Positions 27,533 to 36,861 of a stretch of DNA of 64,000 nt are shown piece after piece; the first letter of the stretch is position 1; every line of letters starts with the position of its first letter. The notes beneath the pieces are model-generated. The model saw nothing but the letters and a program-made list of their open reading frames with translations, was not told the DNA's origin and made no database searches. Source of the DNA: Phenylobacterium soli (GTDB taxonomy: Bacteria; Pseudomonadota; Alphaproteobacteria; Caulobacterales; Caulobacteraceae). The stretch spans positions 1,426,001 to 1,490,000 of the forward strand of contig NZ_QFYQ01000001.1 of assembly GCF_003254475.1 (NCBI RefSeq). The letters run 5' to 3'. Position numbers and translations under genes: made by a program.

Positions 27533-28348
27533 TCAGGCCGCGGACCGCCGCAGGGCGACCAGCGCCTCGTCCAGGCAGGCGCGGTCGCCGGCGATGGCGA
27601 TCTGCCCGCCCTGCTGGCCGACCGGCTGTCCGCGCCAGTCGGTGACCAGGCCCCCGGCGCCCTCGATCAGGGGGATGGCGGCCTCGATGTCCCAGGCCTG
27701 GAGGCCCGCCTCGATCACCATGTCCATCGTGCCGGCCGCCACCATGGCGTAGGCGTAGGCGTCGCAGCCGAGCCTCGCCAGCCGCGCGGCGGCGCGCACC
27801 TGTGTCCAGGCGCCGAGCTCGGCGCCGGTGAAGCACATCTCCGGATCGGTGGTGGCGATGATGGCGTCGGTGAGCTTGAGGCAGGGACGCACCTTCAAGG
27901 GCGTCGTCTCGCCGCCGCGGATCAGGCGCGAGCCGCCCGCATGGCCGATGTAGATCTCGTCCAGATAGGACTGACCGATCGAGCCCAGCACGGGCCGGCC
28001 CTCGAACCGCAGGCCGATCAGCGTGGTCCACAGCGGCAGGCCGGCGATGAAGGCCCGCGTGCCGTCCACCGGATCGAGCACCCAGACGAAGTCGGCGTCC
28101 GGCCGGTCCTCGCCATATTCCTCGCCGATGAAGCCGTGGTGCGGATAGCGTTCGGAGACCAGCTTGCGGATCGCCCGCTCGGCGCCCTTGTCGGCCTCGG
28201 TGACCGGATCGAAGCTCCAGCGGCCTTCCTTGTGGACCATGCCGTGGTCGCCGCGGAATCTCGGCAGGATCTCGCCCGCGGCGGCGTGGTTGAGCTCGAT
28301 CAGGAAGGCGTCGAGCTCGTCGATCAGGTCTTGGGACAGCGCCGGCAT
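27533..28348 (-). CDS. hisN: Histidinol-phosphatase, inositol-monophosphatase family
   Basis: Magnesium-dependent phosphatase (271 aa) of the IMPase superfamily, probably the HisN-type enzyme that completes histidine synthesis in actinobacteria and alphaproteobacteria. Metal sites are GEEYGEDRPDADFVWVLDPV with DPVDGTRAFIAG near residue 90, and the C-terminal AWDIEAAIPLIEGAGG. No other his gene lies nearby. Inositol or other sugar phosphatase activity remains an alternative. Confidence 0.85.
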   Translation of the reverse strand: MPALSQDLIDELDAFLIELNHAAAGEILPRFRGDHGMVHKEGRWSFDPVTEADKGAERAIRKLVSERYPHHGFIGEEYGEDRPDADFVWVLDPVDGTRAFIAGLPLWTTLIGLRFEGRPVLGSIGQSYLDEIYIGHAGGSRLIRGGETTPLKVRPCLKLTDAIIATTDPEMCFTGAELGAWTQVRAAARLARLGCDAYAYAMVAAGTMDMVIEAGLQAWDIEAAIPLIEGAGGLVTDWRGQPVGQQGGQIAIAGDRACLDEALVALRRSAA

Positions 28349-28376
28349 GACGCCGGTTTAGAGGTTGGCGGCGGCT

Positions 28377-28757
28377 TTAGGAACAGCTCTCGCCCTCGAT
28401 GTCGCCGTTCAGCGACTTGGCGAGGTCGAGCAGGCGGCGACGCGGGCGCTCGCCAAGCTGGTAGTAGGCGCGCACCAGGTCGCGCGTCTCCTTGCGCGAG
28501 AAGATCTCGCCGCTCTCTTCCATGCCCTGGGCCTGGGCCTCGGCGAAGCCTTCGAAGAAGTAGCTGACCGGCACCTCGAGCACCTCGGCCAGCTGCCAGA
28601 CGCGGGCGGCCGACATGCGGTTGGCGGCGCATTCGTACTTCTGGATCTGCTGGAAGCGGACGCCGCAGGCGTGCGCGAGCTCCTGCTGGGTCAGGCCCAG
28701 CAACCGCCGCCGACGCCGAAGCCGCCGTCCCAGATGCACATCGATATCGTCCGCCAT
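28377..28757 (-). CDS. XRE-family transcription regulator
   Basis: A 126-residue DNA-binding protein. The Cro/C1 helix-turn-helix spans about residues 10-65 (LGRRLRRRRRLLGLTQQELA, then VRFQQIQKYE). The C-terminal half carries ETRDLVRAYYQLGERPRRRL, a pattern common in alphaproteobacterial regulators. The ATG at 28757 opens the recognised domain (MADDIDVHLG); longer upstream frames are not supported. It is divergent from the lipid A acyltransferase gene, with 151 bases between. Target unknown. Confidence 0.87.
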   Translation of the reverse strand: MADDIDVHLGRRLRRRRRLLGLTQQELAHACGVRFQQIQKYECAANRMSAARVWQLAEVLEVPVSYFFEGFAEAQAQGMEESGEIFSRKETRDLVRAYYQLGERPRRRLLDLAKSLNGDIEGESCS

Positions 28758-28908
28758 CACCCGGTATTCTCGTGTTCGCGCCGTCCGCGCTGGTTCATGT
28801 CCCCTTTCGGGACCCCACGCTTCGCCTCCCGCAAGACGGGCGCCAAAAGAGGCCTCGCGCGCTGCGCCGCGTTGCGCTGGGGCGGCGACGCCAACTAGTA
28901 GGAGGACG

Positions 28909-29826
28909 ATGGCCAAGGCTTCCTTCGGACAGCATCTCCTCTGGCGGCTCGAGGCGTTCGCCTACGATGTCGTGGAGGCGCTCGCCCGCGCCTTCCCCAT
29001 CGATGCGGTGTCCGATTTCGGATCAGCCCTGTTCCGCAGGCTCGGCCCGCTGACCTCCTCGCACCGGGTGGCCGAGACCAACCTGCGGATCGCCTTTCCG
29101 GCGGCCTCGGACGCCGAGATCGCGCGCCTCCTGGACGAACAGTGGGGCCAGCTCGGCCGCTGGGCGGCGGAGTTCCCGATCCTCGACCGCATCGTCGCCG
29201 ATCCCGCCCGGGTCGAGGTGGTCGGCGCCGAGCGGCTGAAGGCCATCGCCGAGGGCGGCGGGCCGGTGGTGTTCATCTCCGGCCACTTCTCGTCCTTCGA
29301 GCTGATGCCGGCCGTCATCCTGCACGCCGGCATCACCTGCCAGATCACCTACCGCGCCACCAACAACCCCTATGTGGACGCCCGCATCCACCGGGCCCGC
29401 ACGCGCTACGGCGTCGAGCTCTTCGCGCCCAAGGGCCTGGAAGGCGCCCGCGAGCTGATCCGCGCCCTCTCGCGCGGGGAGTCGGTGGCGCTGATGAACG
29501 ACCAGAAGTTCAACGGCGGCATCGCCGCGCCGCTGTTCGGGGTCATGGCCCATACCGCGCCCGGCCCTTCGACCTTCGCCCTGCGCTTCAAGATCCCGCT
29601 GCAGCCGATGAGCGTCGAGCGGATCGGCAAGACCCACTTCCGCGTCACCGCCCACGAGCCGATCTGGCTCGACGACACCGGCGACCGGGACGCCGACCTC
29701 GAGGCCGGCGTGCGCAAGGTCAACGCCTTCATGGAAGAGCGCATCCTCGCCCAGCCGACCCAGTGGTTCTGGGTCCACAAGCGCTGGCCGAACGAGATCT
29801 ACAAGAAATCGTCCTCCCACGCGTAG
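28909..29826 (+). CDS. lpxL: Lipid A biosynthesis acyltransferase (LpxL/HtrB family)
   Basis: Adds a secondary acyl chain to lipid A at the inner membrane (305 aa). The catalytic HX4(D/E) motif is SGHFSSFELMP near residue 125. LMNDQKFNGGIAAPLFG and the C-terminal PTQWFWVHKRW are family signatures. The ATG at 28909 follows a strong GGAGG site; upstream in-frame codons would overlap the divergent XRE promoter region. The acyl donor and the position on lipid A cannot be told. Confidence 0.92.
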   Translation: MAKASFGQHLLWRLEAFAYDVVEALARAFPIDAVSDFGSALFRRLGPLTSSHRVAETNLRIAFPAASDAEIARLLDEQWGQLGRWAAEFPILDRIVADPARVEVVGAERLKAIAEGGGPVVFISGHFSSFELMPAVILHAGITCQITYRATNNPYVDARIHRARTRYGVELFAPKGLEGARELIRALSRGESVALMNDQKFNGGIAAPLFGVMAHTAPGPSTFALRFKIPLQPMSVERIGKTHFRVTAHEPIWLDDTGDRDADLEAGVRKVNAFMEERILAQPTQWFWVHKRWPNEIYKKSSSHA

Positions 29827-29843
29827 CGGGGGAGGGGCGGGAA

Positions 29844-30068
29844 CTAGGCCGGGTTGCTGGTTTCCTGCCAGCGCTTCAGCGCCTCCGCCGGGCCGGCGTA
29901 GGCCTCCTGCAGCGGCGCGCTCCAGTAGCGCAGGGCTTCCAGCGGGATCTTCTGGCCGGTGACGGCGCAGAGCACGAAGCGGCCGGGCTTGAGGACGGCG
30001 AACTCGCCGTCGCCATAGTGCAGCACGGCGAGGTCCTGGCTGGCGAAATCGCGATCGTGGGCGTTCAT
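29844..30068 (-). CDS. DUF2093 domain protein
   Basis: A 74-residue protein of the alphaproteobacterial DUF2093 family: LAVLHYGDGEFAVLKPGRFV, then CAVTGQKIPLEALRYWS and RQEAY-like QEAYAGPAEALKRW. It lies 27 bases downstream of xseA on the same strand, a common arrangement in this class. Function unknown. Confidence 0.88.
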   Translation of the reverse strand: MNAHDRDFASQDLAVLHYGDGEFAVLKPGRFVLCAVTGQKIPLEALRYWSAPLQEAYAGPAEALKRWQETSNPA

Positions 30069-30095
30069 GGGGCCTATTTAAGCCCTCGATGACGA

Positions 30096-31586
30096 TCAGA
30101 ACAGATCGCCCTGCACCGAGGTTGCGGCCGGGCCTGGCCTGGCCTTCGGCTTGGCGGGCTTCGGAGCCGGCTTGGCGACGGGATCGCCGCCGCCGGCGGG
30201 CCCCTGACCGTCCACCACGGCGCTGCGGGTCACCTTGTCGCCGAAAGTCATGGCGACCGTCTCGCCGCTCACCAGCTCGGCGCCCGAGCGCACCAGGCTG
30301 CCGTCGGCCCGCGCTACCCGCGCGAAGCCGCGCTGCAGGGGCCGGTCGGGATCGACGCTGACCAGCAGCTTGCCCAGCGCCTCCAGCCGCTCGCCGGCCC
30401 GGGCGAGGCGCCGCTCGGCGGCGGGCTGCAGCCGCTGGGCCACGGCATCAAGCCGCTGGCGCTGCACCGCCTGGGGCCGCTGGAGAAGGAGCGGCGAGAG
30501 GCGCGAGGCCACCCGCACGAGGTCGCGTTCGTGGGCGGCGGCGTTCTTGGCCAGGGCCGCGCCGAGCCGGCCGGAGACGATGTCGAACCGCTGCTCGGCA
30601 AGCCGCACCAGATCGGGGACCCGCTGCAGCGCCCGCTCGGCGTGGATCACCCGCGCGCGGCGGTCCTCCACCACGCGCCCGCCGCAGCGGTGCATCCGGC
30701 TGCCCAGGTCGCCCACCAGCGCCTTCAGCTCGGCCAGCACCGGCGTCGCCATTTCGGCCGCCGCCGTGGGGGTCGGGGCGCGCCGGTCGGACACGAAGTC
30801 GATGAGGGTGGTGTCGGTCTCGTGGCCCACGGCGCTGATCAGCGGGATCGGGCAGTCGGCGACGGTGCGCGCCAGGCCCTCGTCGTTGAACGGCCACAGG
30901 TCCTCCACCGAGCCGCCGCCGCGCGCCACGATCAGGACGTCGGGCCGCGGGACGCCGGCCGCCGGTCCCAGGGCGCAGAAGCCGCGGATCGCCGCCGACA
31001 CCTGGGCCGCGGCCGCATCGCCCTGCACCACCACCGGCCAGACCACCACCCGGCACGGCCAGCGGTCGCGGATGCGGTGCAGGATGTCGCGGATCACCGC
31101 GCCCGTCGGGCTGGTCACCACCCCGACCACGGCGGGCATCGAGGGCAGGGGCTTCTTGCGCTCCGGTGCGAACAGGCCCTCGGCCGCGAGCCGGGCCTTC
31201 AGCCGCTCGAGCTGGGCGAGCAGGGCGCCCATGCCCGCCGCTTCCATGGTCTCGATGACGATCTGGTAGCGAGAGCCGGCGGGATAGGCGGTGATCTTGC
31301 CGGTGACGATCACTTCCAGCCCCTGCTCGGGCCGGATCGACAGCCCGCGCACCTGGCCCTTCCAGACCACCCCGTCGATCGCCGCCCGCTCGTCCTTGAG
31401 GGTCAGGTAGACGTGGCCGTTGGAGTGATGAGTGACCTTGGACAGCTCGCCCCGCAGGCGGACGAACCCGTAGGCGTCCTCCAGCGTCCGCTTCAGCGCG
31501 AACGCCAGCTCCGACACCGAATAGGGCCGGGCGTTGCCATCCTGGGCGACGGTGTCGGGAGAGGCCTCGGGCGCGACGTCGGTCAT
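30096..31586 (-). CDS. xseA: Exodeoxyribonuclease VII large subunit
   Basis: Catalytic/DNA-binding subunit of exonuclease VII, which degrades single-stranded DNA in both directions (496 aa). It has an N-terminal OB fold ([20 protein letters not shown], then [20 protein letters not shown]). The catalytic domain includes [20 protein letters not shown] and [18 protein letters not shown] helical region and a basic Pro/Lys-rich C-terminus complete it. The ATG at 31586 (MTDVAPEAS) is chosen over an upstream alternative. xseB is not in the window. Confidence 0.95.
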   Translation of the reverse strand: MTDVAPEASPDTVAQDGNARPYSVSELAFALKRTLEDAYGFVRLRGELSKVTHHSNGHVYLTLKDERAAIDGVVWKGQVRGLSIRPEQGLEVIVTGKITAYPAGSRYQIVIETMEAAGMGALLAQLERLKARLAAEGLFAPERKKPLPSMPAVVGVVTSPTGAVIRDILHRIRDRWPCRVVVWPVVVQGDAAAAQVSAAIRGFCALGPAAGVPRPDVLIVARGGGSVEDLWPFNDEGLARTVADCPIPLISAVGHETDTTLIDFVSDRRAPTPTAAAEMATPVLAELKALVGDLGSRMHRCGGRVVEDRRARVIHAERALQRVPDLVRLAEQRFDIVSGRLGAALAKNAAAHERDLVRVASRLSPLLLQRPQAVQRQRLDAVAQRLQPAAERRLARAGERLEALGKLLVSVDPDRPLQRGFARVARADGSLVRSGAELVSGETVAMTFGDKVTRSAVVDGQGPAGGGDPVAKPAPKPAKPKARPGPAATSVQGDLF

Positions 31587-31699
31587 CGGGGAGAAGGTAG
31601 TCCCGCAGCCCGCGATTCCCAATGTGCGCTTTGCGCTTCGGGGCGGTGGGCGTTTGCGCCTATGAAGCCCGGACGCATCATCACTTCACAGGCGGCGCC

Positions 31700-32257
31700 G
31701 TGATCAAGAGAGCACTCGACCTGGGCTGCGGTTCGGCGCCCCAGAACCCGTTCTCCGCCGAGGAGGTCTATGGCGTCGACATCCGCGAGGACGCCGCCGC
31801 GCGGGTAGTGCAGGCGGACCTGGCGATCGAGCCGATCCCCTTCGAGGACGACTTCTTCGACGTGGTCACCGCCTTCGACTTCATCGAGCACGTGCCGCGC
31901 ATCCTCTACGCGCCGGGGCGGCGGTTCCCGTTCGTCGAGCTGATGAACGAGATCTGGCGGGTGCTGAAGCCGGGCGGGGCGTTCCTGTCCTACACCCCGG
32001 CCTTCCCCGCCGGGCCGGCGTGGCGCGACCCGACGCACGTCAACATCATCACCGAGGAGACCTTCCCCCTCTACTTCGACGACCAGCGCCGGATGGCCGC
32101 GATGTACGGGTTCAAGGGCTATTTCCGGATCCAGAGCCAGAAGCGCCACGACAACGGCGTCCACCTAGTGACGGTGATGAACAAGGTCGTGCCCGCGGCC
32201 GCCACGCCCGCGGTCGAGGCGCCGGACTTCACGGCCGTCGCGCCGCCGGAAGGCTAG
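31700..32257 (+). CDS. SAM-dependent methyltransferase (class I)
   Basis: A 185-residue methyltransferase. The SAM-binding motif ALDLGCGSAPQNPF begins at residue 5, followed by the acidic motif EVYGVDIRED. FDFVT-like FDVVTAFDFIEHVPRI and WRVLKPGGAFLSYTPAF follow. RDPTHVNIITEETFPLYFDD is conserved in homologues near LPS genes. The GTG at 31700 is preferred because the motif-I position then matches the family; an in-frame ATG at 31622 lacks a ribosome site. Substrate unknown, perhaps a glycan or lipid. Confidence 0.8.
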   Translation: MIKRALDLGCGSAPQNPFSAEEVYGVDIREDAAARVVQADLAIEPIPFEDDFFDVVTAFDFIEHVPRILYAPGRRFPFVELMNEIWRVLKPGGAFLSYTPAFPAGPAWRDPTHVNIITEETFPLYFDDQRRMAAMYGFKGYFRIQSQKRHDNGVHLVTVMNKVVPAAATPAVEAPDFTAVAPPEG

Positions 32258-32264
32258 GCCCCAA

Positions 32265-32306
32265 ACGGAAAGGGCGCGCCCGCCGCCGAAGCTTGCGGAC
32301 GCGCCC
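32265..32306 (-). terminator. Probable terminator of gcrA
   Basis: The stem GGGCGCG/CGCGCCC (32272-32278 with 32300-32306) has an inner paired CCGC/GCGG and is followed on the minus strand by TTTCCGTTT. It lies between the convergent methyltransferase and gcrA genes. Confidence 0.45.
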
Positions 32307-32345
32307 CCATCCCCAACGGATCCAGGGAGCCCGAAGGCCGGTCGG

Positions 32346-32846
32346 TCAGATGTACCGACGCAGCGAGCGGGCCAATTCGGCGGCGGAGCTCTTCTTCTTC
32401 GCCTGGGCGGGCTGATAGGCCACCTGGGCGTGCTCGTGGCAGTAGGGGCCGGTCTCGTCCGTGCGGCGGCCGCAGAAGGTGAAGTTGTCCAGGGCCGGAT
32501 CGCCGATCGGCCACTTGCACATGTGGGCGCCGAGGGTCAGCACGGTGGCCGTGCCCGGCTCCTCGTCCACGTAGCGAACCGGCGAGGGCGCCGGCGCCAG
32601 GGTCGCGGGCTCGGCCAGCCGGCGCGGGGCCGAGGGAGCCGCCGCCGGACGGGCCGGGCGCGGCGCCTTGAACACCGTGCGGGCGGGCTTGGACGGCGCC
32701 GCGCGGCCGGAGAGGCCCAGGCGGTGCACCTTGCCGATCACAGCGTTGCGGGTGACTCCCCCCAGCTGCTTGGCGATCTGACTGGCGGAGAGACCCTCCT
32801 GCCAGAGCTTCTTCAGGAGCTCGACCCGTTCGTCAGTCCAACCCAT
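32346..32846 (-). CDS. gcrA: Cell-cycle regulator GcrA
   Basis: GcrA binds sigma-70 RNA polymerase and activates promoters carrying CcrM-methylated GANTC sites, driving S-phase genes in Caulobacter-type bacteria (166 aa). The N-terminal DNA-binding part WTDERVELLKKLW and SASQIAKQLGGVTRNAVIGK is almost invariant in the family. A Pro/Ala-rich linker leads to a C-terminal domain with CKWPIGDP, FCGRRTDE and YCHEHAQVAYQP. The ATG at 32846 follows GGGAGG by five bases; upstream codons are not part of the protein. Confidence 0.97.
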   Translation of the reverse strand: MGWTDERVELLKKLWQEGLSASQIAKQLGGVTRNAVIGKVHRLGLSGRAAPSKPARTVFKAPRPARPAAAPSAPRRLAEPATLAPAPSPVRYVDEEPGTATVLTLGAHMCKWPIGDPALDNFTFCGRRTDETGPYCHEHAQVAYQPAQAKKKSSAAELARSLRRYI

Positions 32847-32893
32847 GCTCGCCTCCCAGCCTGCGGTCCGGACCTCCCCCACGGCGGCCCTCG

Positions 32894-32997
32894 GACTCAA
32901 CATCTTGTGGCGCCCGACAGTCTCAGCGCTCACCAACCACTATCAGTGGTAAACAAGTCCTTAAGGGACACAATAGGCGCCCTTCGCTTCATCCACA
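32894..32997 (-). promoter_or_regulatory. gcrA control region with GANTC and DnaA-box-like sites
   Basis: The region upstream of gcrA holds GACTC at 32894-32898 (a CcrM methylation site, 48 bases before the start). It also holds TCATCCACA at 32989-32997, one mismatch from the DnaA box TTATCCACA. A TTAA-N7-AATA sequence (about 32971-32985) loosely resembles a CtrA site. In C. crescentus gcrA is controlled by DnaA and CtrA; assignment of these sites is by eye. Confidence 0.45.
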
Positions 32998-33065
32998 GGA
33001 ACTAGATGTTGGGTTAACCCGTCGCAGGCTTGCGGCTGGGCCGCGGGCGGCGCACATGAGGGGTC

Positions 33066-33887
33066 ATGAAGGACATGGCCACCCAAGACGAAGTCGTTCT
33101 GCCGCCCCAGCCCCGGGTCTATCAGGGGATCAACTGGGAGGGCCTGAAGACCCTCTATCTGCGGGAGGTGCGGCGCTTCTGGAAGGTGGGCATGCAGACG
33201 CTCGCCGCCCCGGTGGTGACGGCCCTGCTGTACATGCTGGTGTTCGTGGTGGCGGTCGGCGGCGGCCGGCCGGTGGAGGGCATCGCCTACGGCGCCTTCG
33301 TGGCGCCGGGCCTGATCATGATGCAGGTCCTCTCCAACGCCTTCGCCAACTCCTCGTCCTCGCTGCTACAGGCCAAGTTCAACGGCCTGATGGGCGACTT
33401 CATGACCCCGCCGCTCACCCCGTTGGAGCATCTGATCGGCTTCGGCGGCGGCGCGGCCACGCGGGGCATCCTGGTGGGCGCGGTCGCCGGCCTGGCGGTC
33501 CTGCCCTTCGCTCACATCACCCTCGCCCACCCCTGGGCGGCCCTGTTCTTCGGCCTCGGCGCGGCGCTGATCATGGGCTTCGTCGGGATCATGGCCGGGC
33601 TCTGGTCGGAGAAGTTCGACCACATCGCGGCGGTGACCAACTTCGTCATCATGCCGATGACGTTCCTCTCGGGGACCTTCTACCTGATCGAGCGCCTGCC
33701 CGAGCCGTTCCGCACGATCAGCCAGTACAATCCGATCTTCTATCTGATCGACGGCTTCCGGTACGGCTTCATCGGCCACGCCGAAGGCTCGCTCACGGTC
33801 GGCGTCTCGCTGACCCTGGCCCTGACCCTCGTCACCGGCTTCGTCTGCTACCGGATGTTCGCCACGGGCTACAAGATCAAGACCTGA
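33066..33887 (+). CDS. ABC-2 type transporter permease
   Basis: Inner-membrane permease of the ABC-2 family (273 aa, six helices). An N-terminal cytoplasmic segment ends in LYLREVRRFWKVGMQT. The first helix region contains APVVTALLYMLVFVVAVGG, and the C-half has MTFLSGTFYLIERLPEPFR and YNPIFYLIDGFRYG, the typical ABC-2 signature. The partner ATPase, usually the gene before, is missing; a divergent gcrA lies there instead. Substrate unknown; polysaccharides, lipids or drugs are usual. The ATG at 33075 is an alternative start. Confidence 0.88.
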   Translation: MKDMATQDEVVLPPQPRVYQGINWEGLKTLYLREVRRFWKVGMQTLAAPVVTALLYMLVFVVAVGGGRPVEGIAYGAFVAPGLIMMQVLSNAFANSSSSLLQAKFNGLMGDFMTPPLTPLEHLIGFGGGAATRGILVGAVAGLAVLPFAHITLAHPWAALFFGLGAALIMGFVGIMAGLWSEKFDHIAAVTNFVIMPMTFLSGTFYLIERLPEPFRTISQYNPIFYLIDGFRYGFIGHAEGSLTVGVSLTLALTLVTGFVCYRMFATGYKIKT

Positions 33888-33973
33888 GCGCCACCTGGCC
33901 GGGCATCGGAATGTGCTCGCAACCCGGCGGCTTTTAAGGTCAAGCTCCCGCGGGGTTCGCCGGGAGAAACGCC

Positions 33974-34474
33974 ATGGCCGCCGTTCACGCCTCCGAGGCT
34001 TCGCCTGCGGGTCAGGGCTCGATCCGCGCTGTGGTGCTGGCCGGATTGGCCGGCGGCGCGGTGGATTTCGTCTACGCCTGCGGCGTCGCGCTGGTTCACG
34101 GCCGCTCGCTCCTGCGGCCTTGGCAGGGCGTGGCGAGCGGCTGGATCGGCAAGGCGGCGGGGGAGGGCGGCCTCGCCACGGCGGCGCTGGGCGTCGTCAC
34201 CCACTTCGCCATCGCCACCTGCATGGCCGCCGCCTTCGCCCTTGTCGCAAGCCGCCTGCGCCAGCTCTACGCCCGGCCGCTCGCCGCCGGGGCCGTCTAC
34301 GGCCTGGTGCTCTACGGGGTGATGTACGGCCTCGTCCTGCCGCTGCGGTTCCCGGCGAGGTTCCCGCGCTGGGACGGCGTCCAGTCCCTGACCGACATCG
34401 CCGCCCATGTGGGCGTCGGGCTCGCCATCGCCGCGGTTCTGTCGCGCAGCGCCCGGGCGCCCCTAAATCGTTGA
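33974..34474 (+). CDS. Four-helix membrane protein, YagU-like
   Basis: A 166-residue inner-membrane protein with about four helices. The first, AVVLAGLAGGAVDFVYACGV, carries an Asp inside the membrane, followed by QGVASGWIGKAAGEGG. The third contains AAGAVYGLVLYGVMYGLVLP. The layout resembles YagU/DUF1440-type proteins, but the match is only by pattern. The ATG at 33974 has GGGAG eight bases before it. No neighbour explains it. Confidence 0.65.
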   Translation: MAAVHASEASPAGQGSIRAVVLAGLAGGAVDFVYACGVALVHGRSLLRPWQGVASGWIGKAAGEGGLATAALGVVTHFAIATCMAAAFALVASRLRQLYARPLAAGAVYGLVLYGVMYGLVLPLRFPARFPRWDGVQSLTDIAAHVGVGLAIAAVLSRSARAPLNR

Positions 34475-34512
34475 CATCCCGCCGTTACGAGCGGAAAAGG
34501 CCAGGCCTTCCA

Positions 34513-34547
34513 GTCCCCGTGCGCGCACGCCGGGGACGTTTGCCTTT
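34513..34547 (+). terminator. Hairpin before argD (terminator or attenuator)
   Basis: GTCCCCG (34513-34519) pairs with CGGGGAC (34531-34537), with an inner GTGC/GCAC-type pairing, followed by GTTTGCCTTTT. It either ends transcription from the membrane-protein gene or acts as an attenuator in the argD leader; the argD ribosome site follows at once. Confidence 0.5.
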
Positions 34548-34562
34548 TGGAGGGCTCCTTCG

Positions 34563-35798
34563 GTGACCGAGAAGACCGCGCCGCAAGCCGCCGCGACCGT
34601 TCCCAGCGACCACATCATGGGCGTCTATCAGCGCGCCCCGCTGGCGTTCGAGCGAGGCGAAGGCGCGCGCCTCTACACCGCCGAGGGCGAGGCCTACCTC
34701 GACTGCATGGCCGGCATCGCGGTGAACGCGCTCGGCCACGCCCACCCCAAGCTCGTCCAGGCCCTGAAGGACCAGGCCGAGAAGCTGTGGCACGTCTCCA
34801 ACATCTTCACGATCCCGGGCCAGCAGACGCTCGCCGGCATGCTGACCGACGCGACCTTCGCCGACGTGGTGTTCTTCACCAACTCGGGGACCGAGGCGAT
34901 CGAGTGCGCCATCAAGACCGCGCGTAAGCACCACTGGGCCAACGGCCAGCCCGAGCGCATCGATATCATCGGCTTCGAGGGCTCGTTCCACGGCCGCACC
35001 ATCGCGGCGGTGAACGCCTCGGGCAACGCCGGCTACCTCGAGGGCTTCGGCCCGCGCCTGCCGGGCTTCGTCCAGCTGCCGTTCGGCGACCTCGACGCGA
35101 TCCGGGAAGCGGTCGGCCCGACCACCGCGGCGATCATCCTCGAGCCCGTGCAGGGCGAGGGCGGCGCGCGGGCGTGGTCGGAGGCGACCTTGCGCGCCAT
35201 CCGCCAGCTCTGCGACGAGACCGGGACGCTGCTGATCTACGACGAGATCCAGTGCGGCCTCGGCCGCACCGGCCGCCTCTTCGCCTACGAGTGGCTCGAC
35301 GGGGCCGCCGACCCGGACATCATGGCCGTGGCCAAGGCGCTCGGCGGCGGCTTCCCTGTCGGCGCCTGCCTCGCCACGGTCGATGCGGCCAAGGGCATGA
35401 CCCCCGGCTCGCACGGCTCGACCTACGGCGGCAACCCGCTGGCTATGGCCGTCGGCATCGCCGCGGTCGAGGAGCTGACCAAGCCCGAGCTGCTCGCCCA
35501 TGTGCGCGAGGTGGCCGGCTACTTCACCCAGCAGCTTTCGGGCCTGAAGGACCGCTACCCGGACGTGGTCGCCGACATCCGCGGCAAGGGCCTGCTGATC
35601 GGCGTCAAGCTGGTGACGCCGAACCGCGAGTTCATGCAGCACGCCCGCGACCAGCACCTGCTGATCGCCGGCGGCGGCGAGAACTGCGTGCGCCTCCTGC
35701 CGCCGCTCACCCTCACTCTCGACGAGGCCCGCGAGGCCATCGAGAAGTTCGAGCGCGCCTGCGAGGCCGCCCAGGCCAAGGCCAAGGCCGCCGCCTGA
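34563..35798 (+). CDS. argD: Acetylornithine aminotransferase
   Basis: PLP enzyme of arginine synthesis, N-acetylglutamate semialdehyde to N-acetylornithine (411 aa). Class III signatures: [54 protein letters not shown] and the PLP lysine in [18 protein letters not shown] start follows GGAGGG. argF comes next after 91 bases and then hslO, the usual alphaproteobacterial order, which supports ArgD over other class III transaminases. Succinyl-diaminopimelate activity is also possible for this family. Confidence 0.94.
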   Translation: MTEKTAPQAAATVPSDHIMGVYQRAPLAFERGEGARLYTAEGEAYLDCMAGIAVNALGHAHPKLVQALKDQAEKLWHVSNIFTIPGQQTLAGMLTDATFADVVFFTNSGTEAIECAIKTARKHHWANGQPERIDIIGFEGSFHGRTIAAVNASGNAGYLEGFGPRLPGFVQLPFGDLDAIREAVGPTTAAIILEPVQGEGGARAWSEATLRAIRQLCDETGTLLIYDEIQCGLGRTGRLFAYEWLDGAADPDIMAVAKALGGGFPVGACLATVDAAKGMTPGSHGSTYGGNPLAMAVGIAAVEELTKPELLAHVREVAGYFTQQLSGLKDRYPDVVADIRGKGLLIGVKLVTPNREFMQHARDQHLLIAGGGENCVRLLPPLTLTLDEAREAIEKFERACEAAQAKAKAAA

Positions 35799-35889
35799 TC
35801 CCGCCATCCATCCCGGCGCCCGCCGGATTTCCGATCACAGCCACCCGCTCCTCGCGTCAGCGCCGGGAGCGGGCCTTGGGGGGTTCACG

Positions 35890-36825
35890 ATGACCCAGCC
35901 CGTCAGACACTTCATCGATCTCTGGAAGCTAGAGAACGCGGACGTCCGCGCGATCCTCGACGACGCGCGCACCCGCAAGGCCGCGCGCCTCGGGTGGCCG
36001 AAGGGTCAGCCGGACGCGGACAAGCCGGCCGAGCACCGGACCCTCGCCATGATCTTCGAGAAGCACTCCACGCGGACCCGCTTCTCGTTCGACGCGGCCA
36101 TGCGCCAGCTCGGCGGCCACGTGATCATCTCCAACGCCGCCGACATGCAGCTCGGCCGCGGCGAGCCGATCGAGGACACCGCCAAGGTGCTGTCGCGCAT
36201 GGTCGACGCCATCATGGTCCGCGCCAACGTCCACGAGGACCTGGAGCGGCTGGCGCTGAACGCCTCGGTGCCGGTGATCAACGGCCTGTCGGACAAGGGC
36301 CACCCCTGCCAGATCATCGCCGACCTGCTGACCATCGAGGAGCGGCTGGGGCCGGTGTCGGGCAAGACCCTGGCCTGGGTGGGCGACGGCAACAACGTCT
36401 GCGCCAGCTTCATCCACGCCGCGCCCAAGCTCGGCTACCGGCTGCGCATCGCCAGCCCGGCGGTCTATCACCCGGACCTGGTCGACCTCGCCCGCGCCGC
36501 CGAGCAGCAGGGCCTGATCGAGACCACCGAGGATCCGCGCGAAGCGGTGAAAGGCGCGCACGCCGTCATCACCGACACCTGGGTCTCCATGGGCGACACC
36601 GACCATGACGAGCGGATGGACGCGCTCGAGCCCTATCAGGTGGACGAGGAGCTGATGAGCCTCGCCGACTCCAAGGCCCTGTTCCTCCACTGCCTGCCCG
36701 CCCACCGGGGCGAGGAAGTGGTCGACGAGGTCATCGACGGGCCGCAGAGCGTCGTCATCGACGAGGCCGAGAACCGCATCCACGCCCAGAAGTCGATCCT
36801 GGCGTGGTGCTTCGGGAAGATCTGA
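35890..36825 (+). CDS. argF: Ornithine carbamoyltransferase
   Basis: Forms citrulline from ornithine and carbamoyl phosphate (311 aa). The carbamoyl-phosphate site [12 protein letters not shown] lies near residue 60, with the HPCQ motif in [14 protein letters not shown]. The ornithine-side DTWVSMGD and [13 protein letters not shown] contain the catalytic cysteine. The ATG at 35890 follows GGGGGG. It is probably co-transcribed with argD. Confidence 0.97.
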   Translation: MTQPVRHFIDLWKLENADVRAILDDARTRKAARLGWPKGQPDADKPAEHRTLAMIFEKHSTRTRFSFDAAMRQLGGHVIISNAADMQLGRGEPIEDTAKVLSRMVDAIMVRANVHEDLERLALNASVPVINGLSDKGHPCQIIADLLTIEERLGPVSGKTLAWVGDGNNVCASFIHAAPKLGYRLRIASPAVYHPDLVDLARAAEQQGLIETTEDPREAVKGAHAVITDTWVSMGDTDHDERMDALEPYQVDEELMSLADSKALFLHCLPAHRGEEVVDEVIDGPQSVVIDEAENRIHAQKSILAWCFGKI

Positions 36826-36861
36826 AGGGATCATCCCTCCCCTAAAGAGGAGGGAAAAGGA

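Noticed and set aside
36826..36861. Hairpin CCCTCC/GGAGGG after argF
   Set aside because: The stem is only 6 bp and no U tract follows on the argF strand, so a terminator is not well supported.
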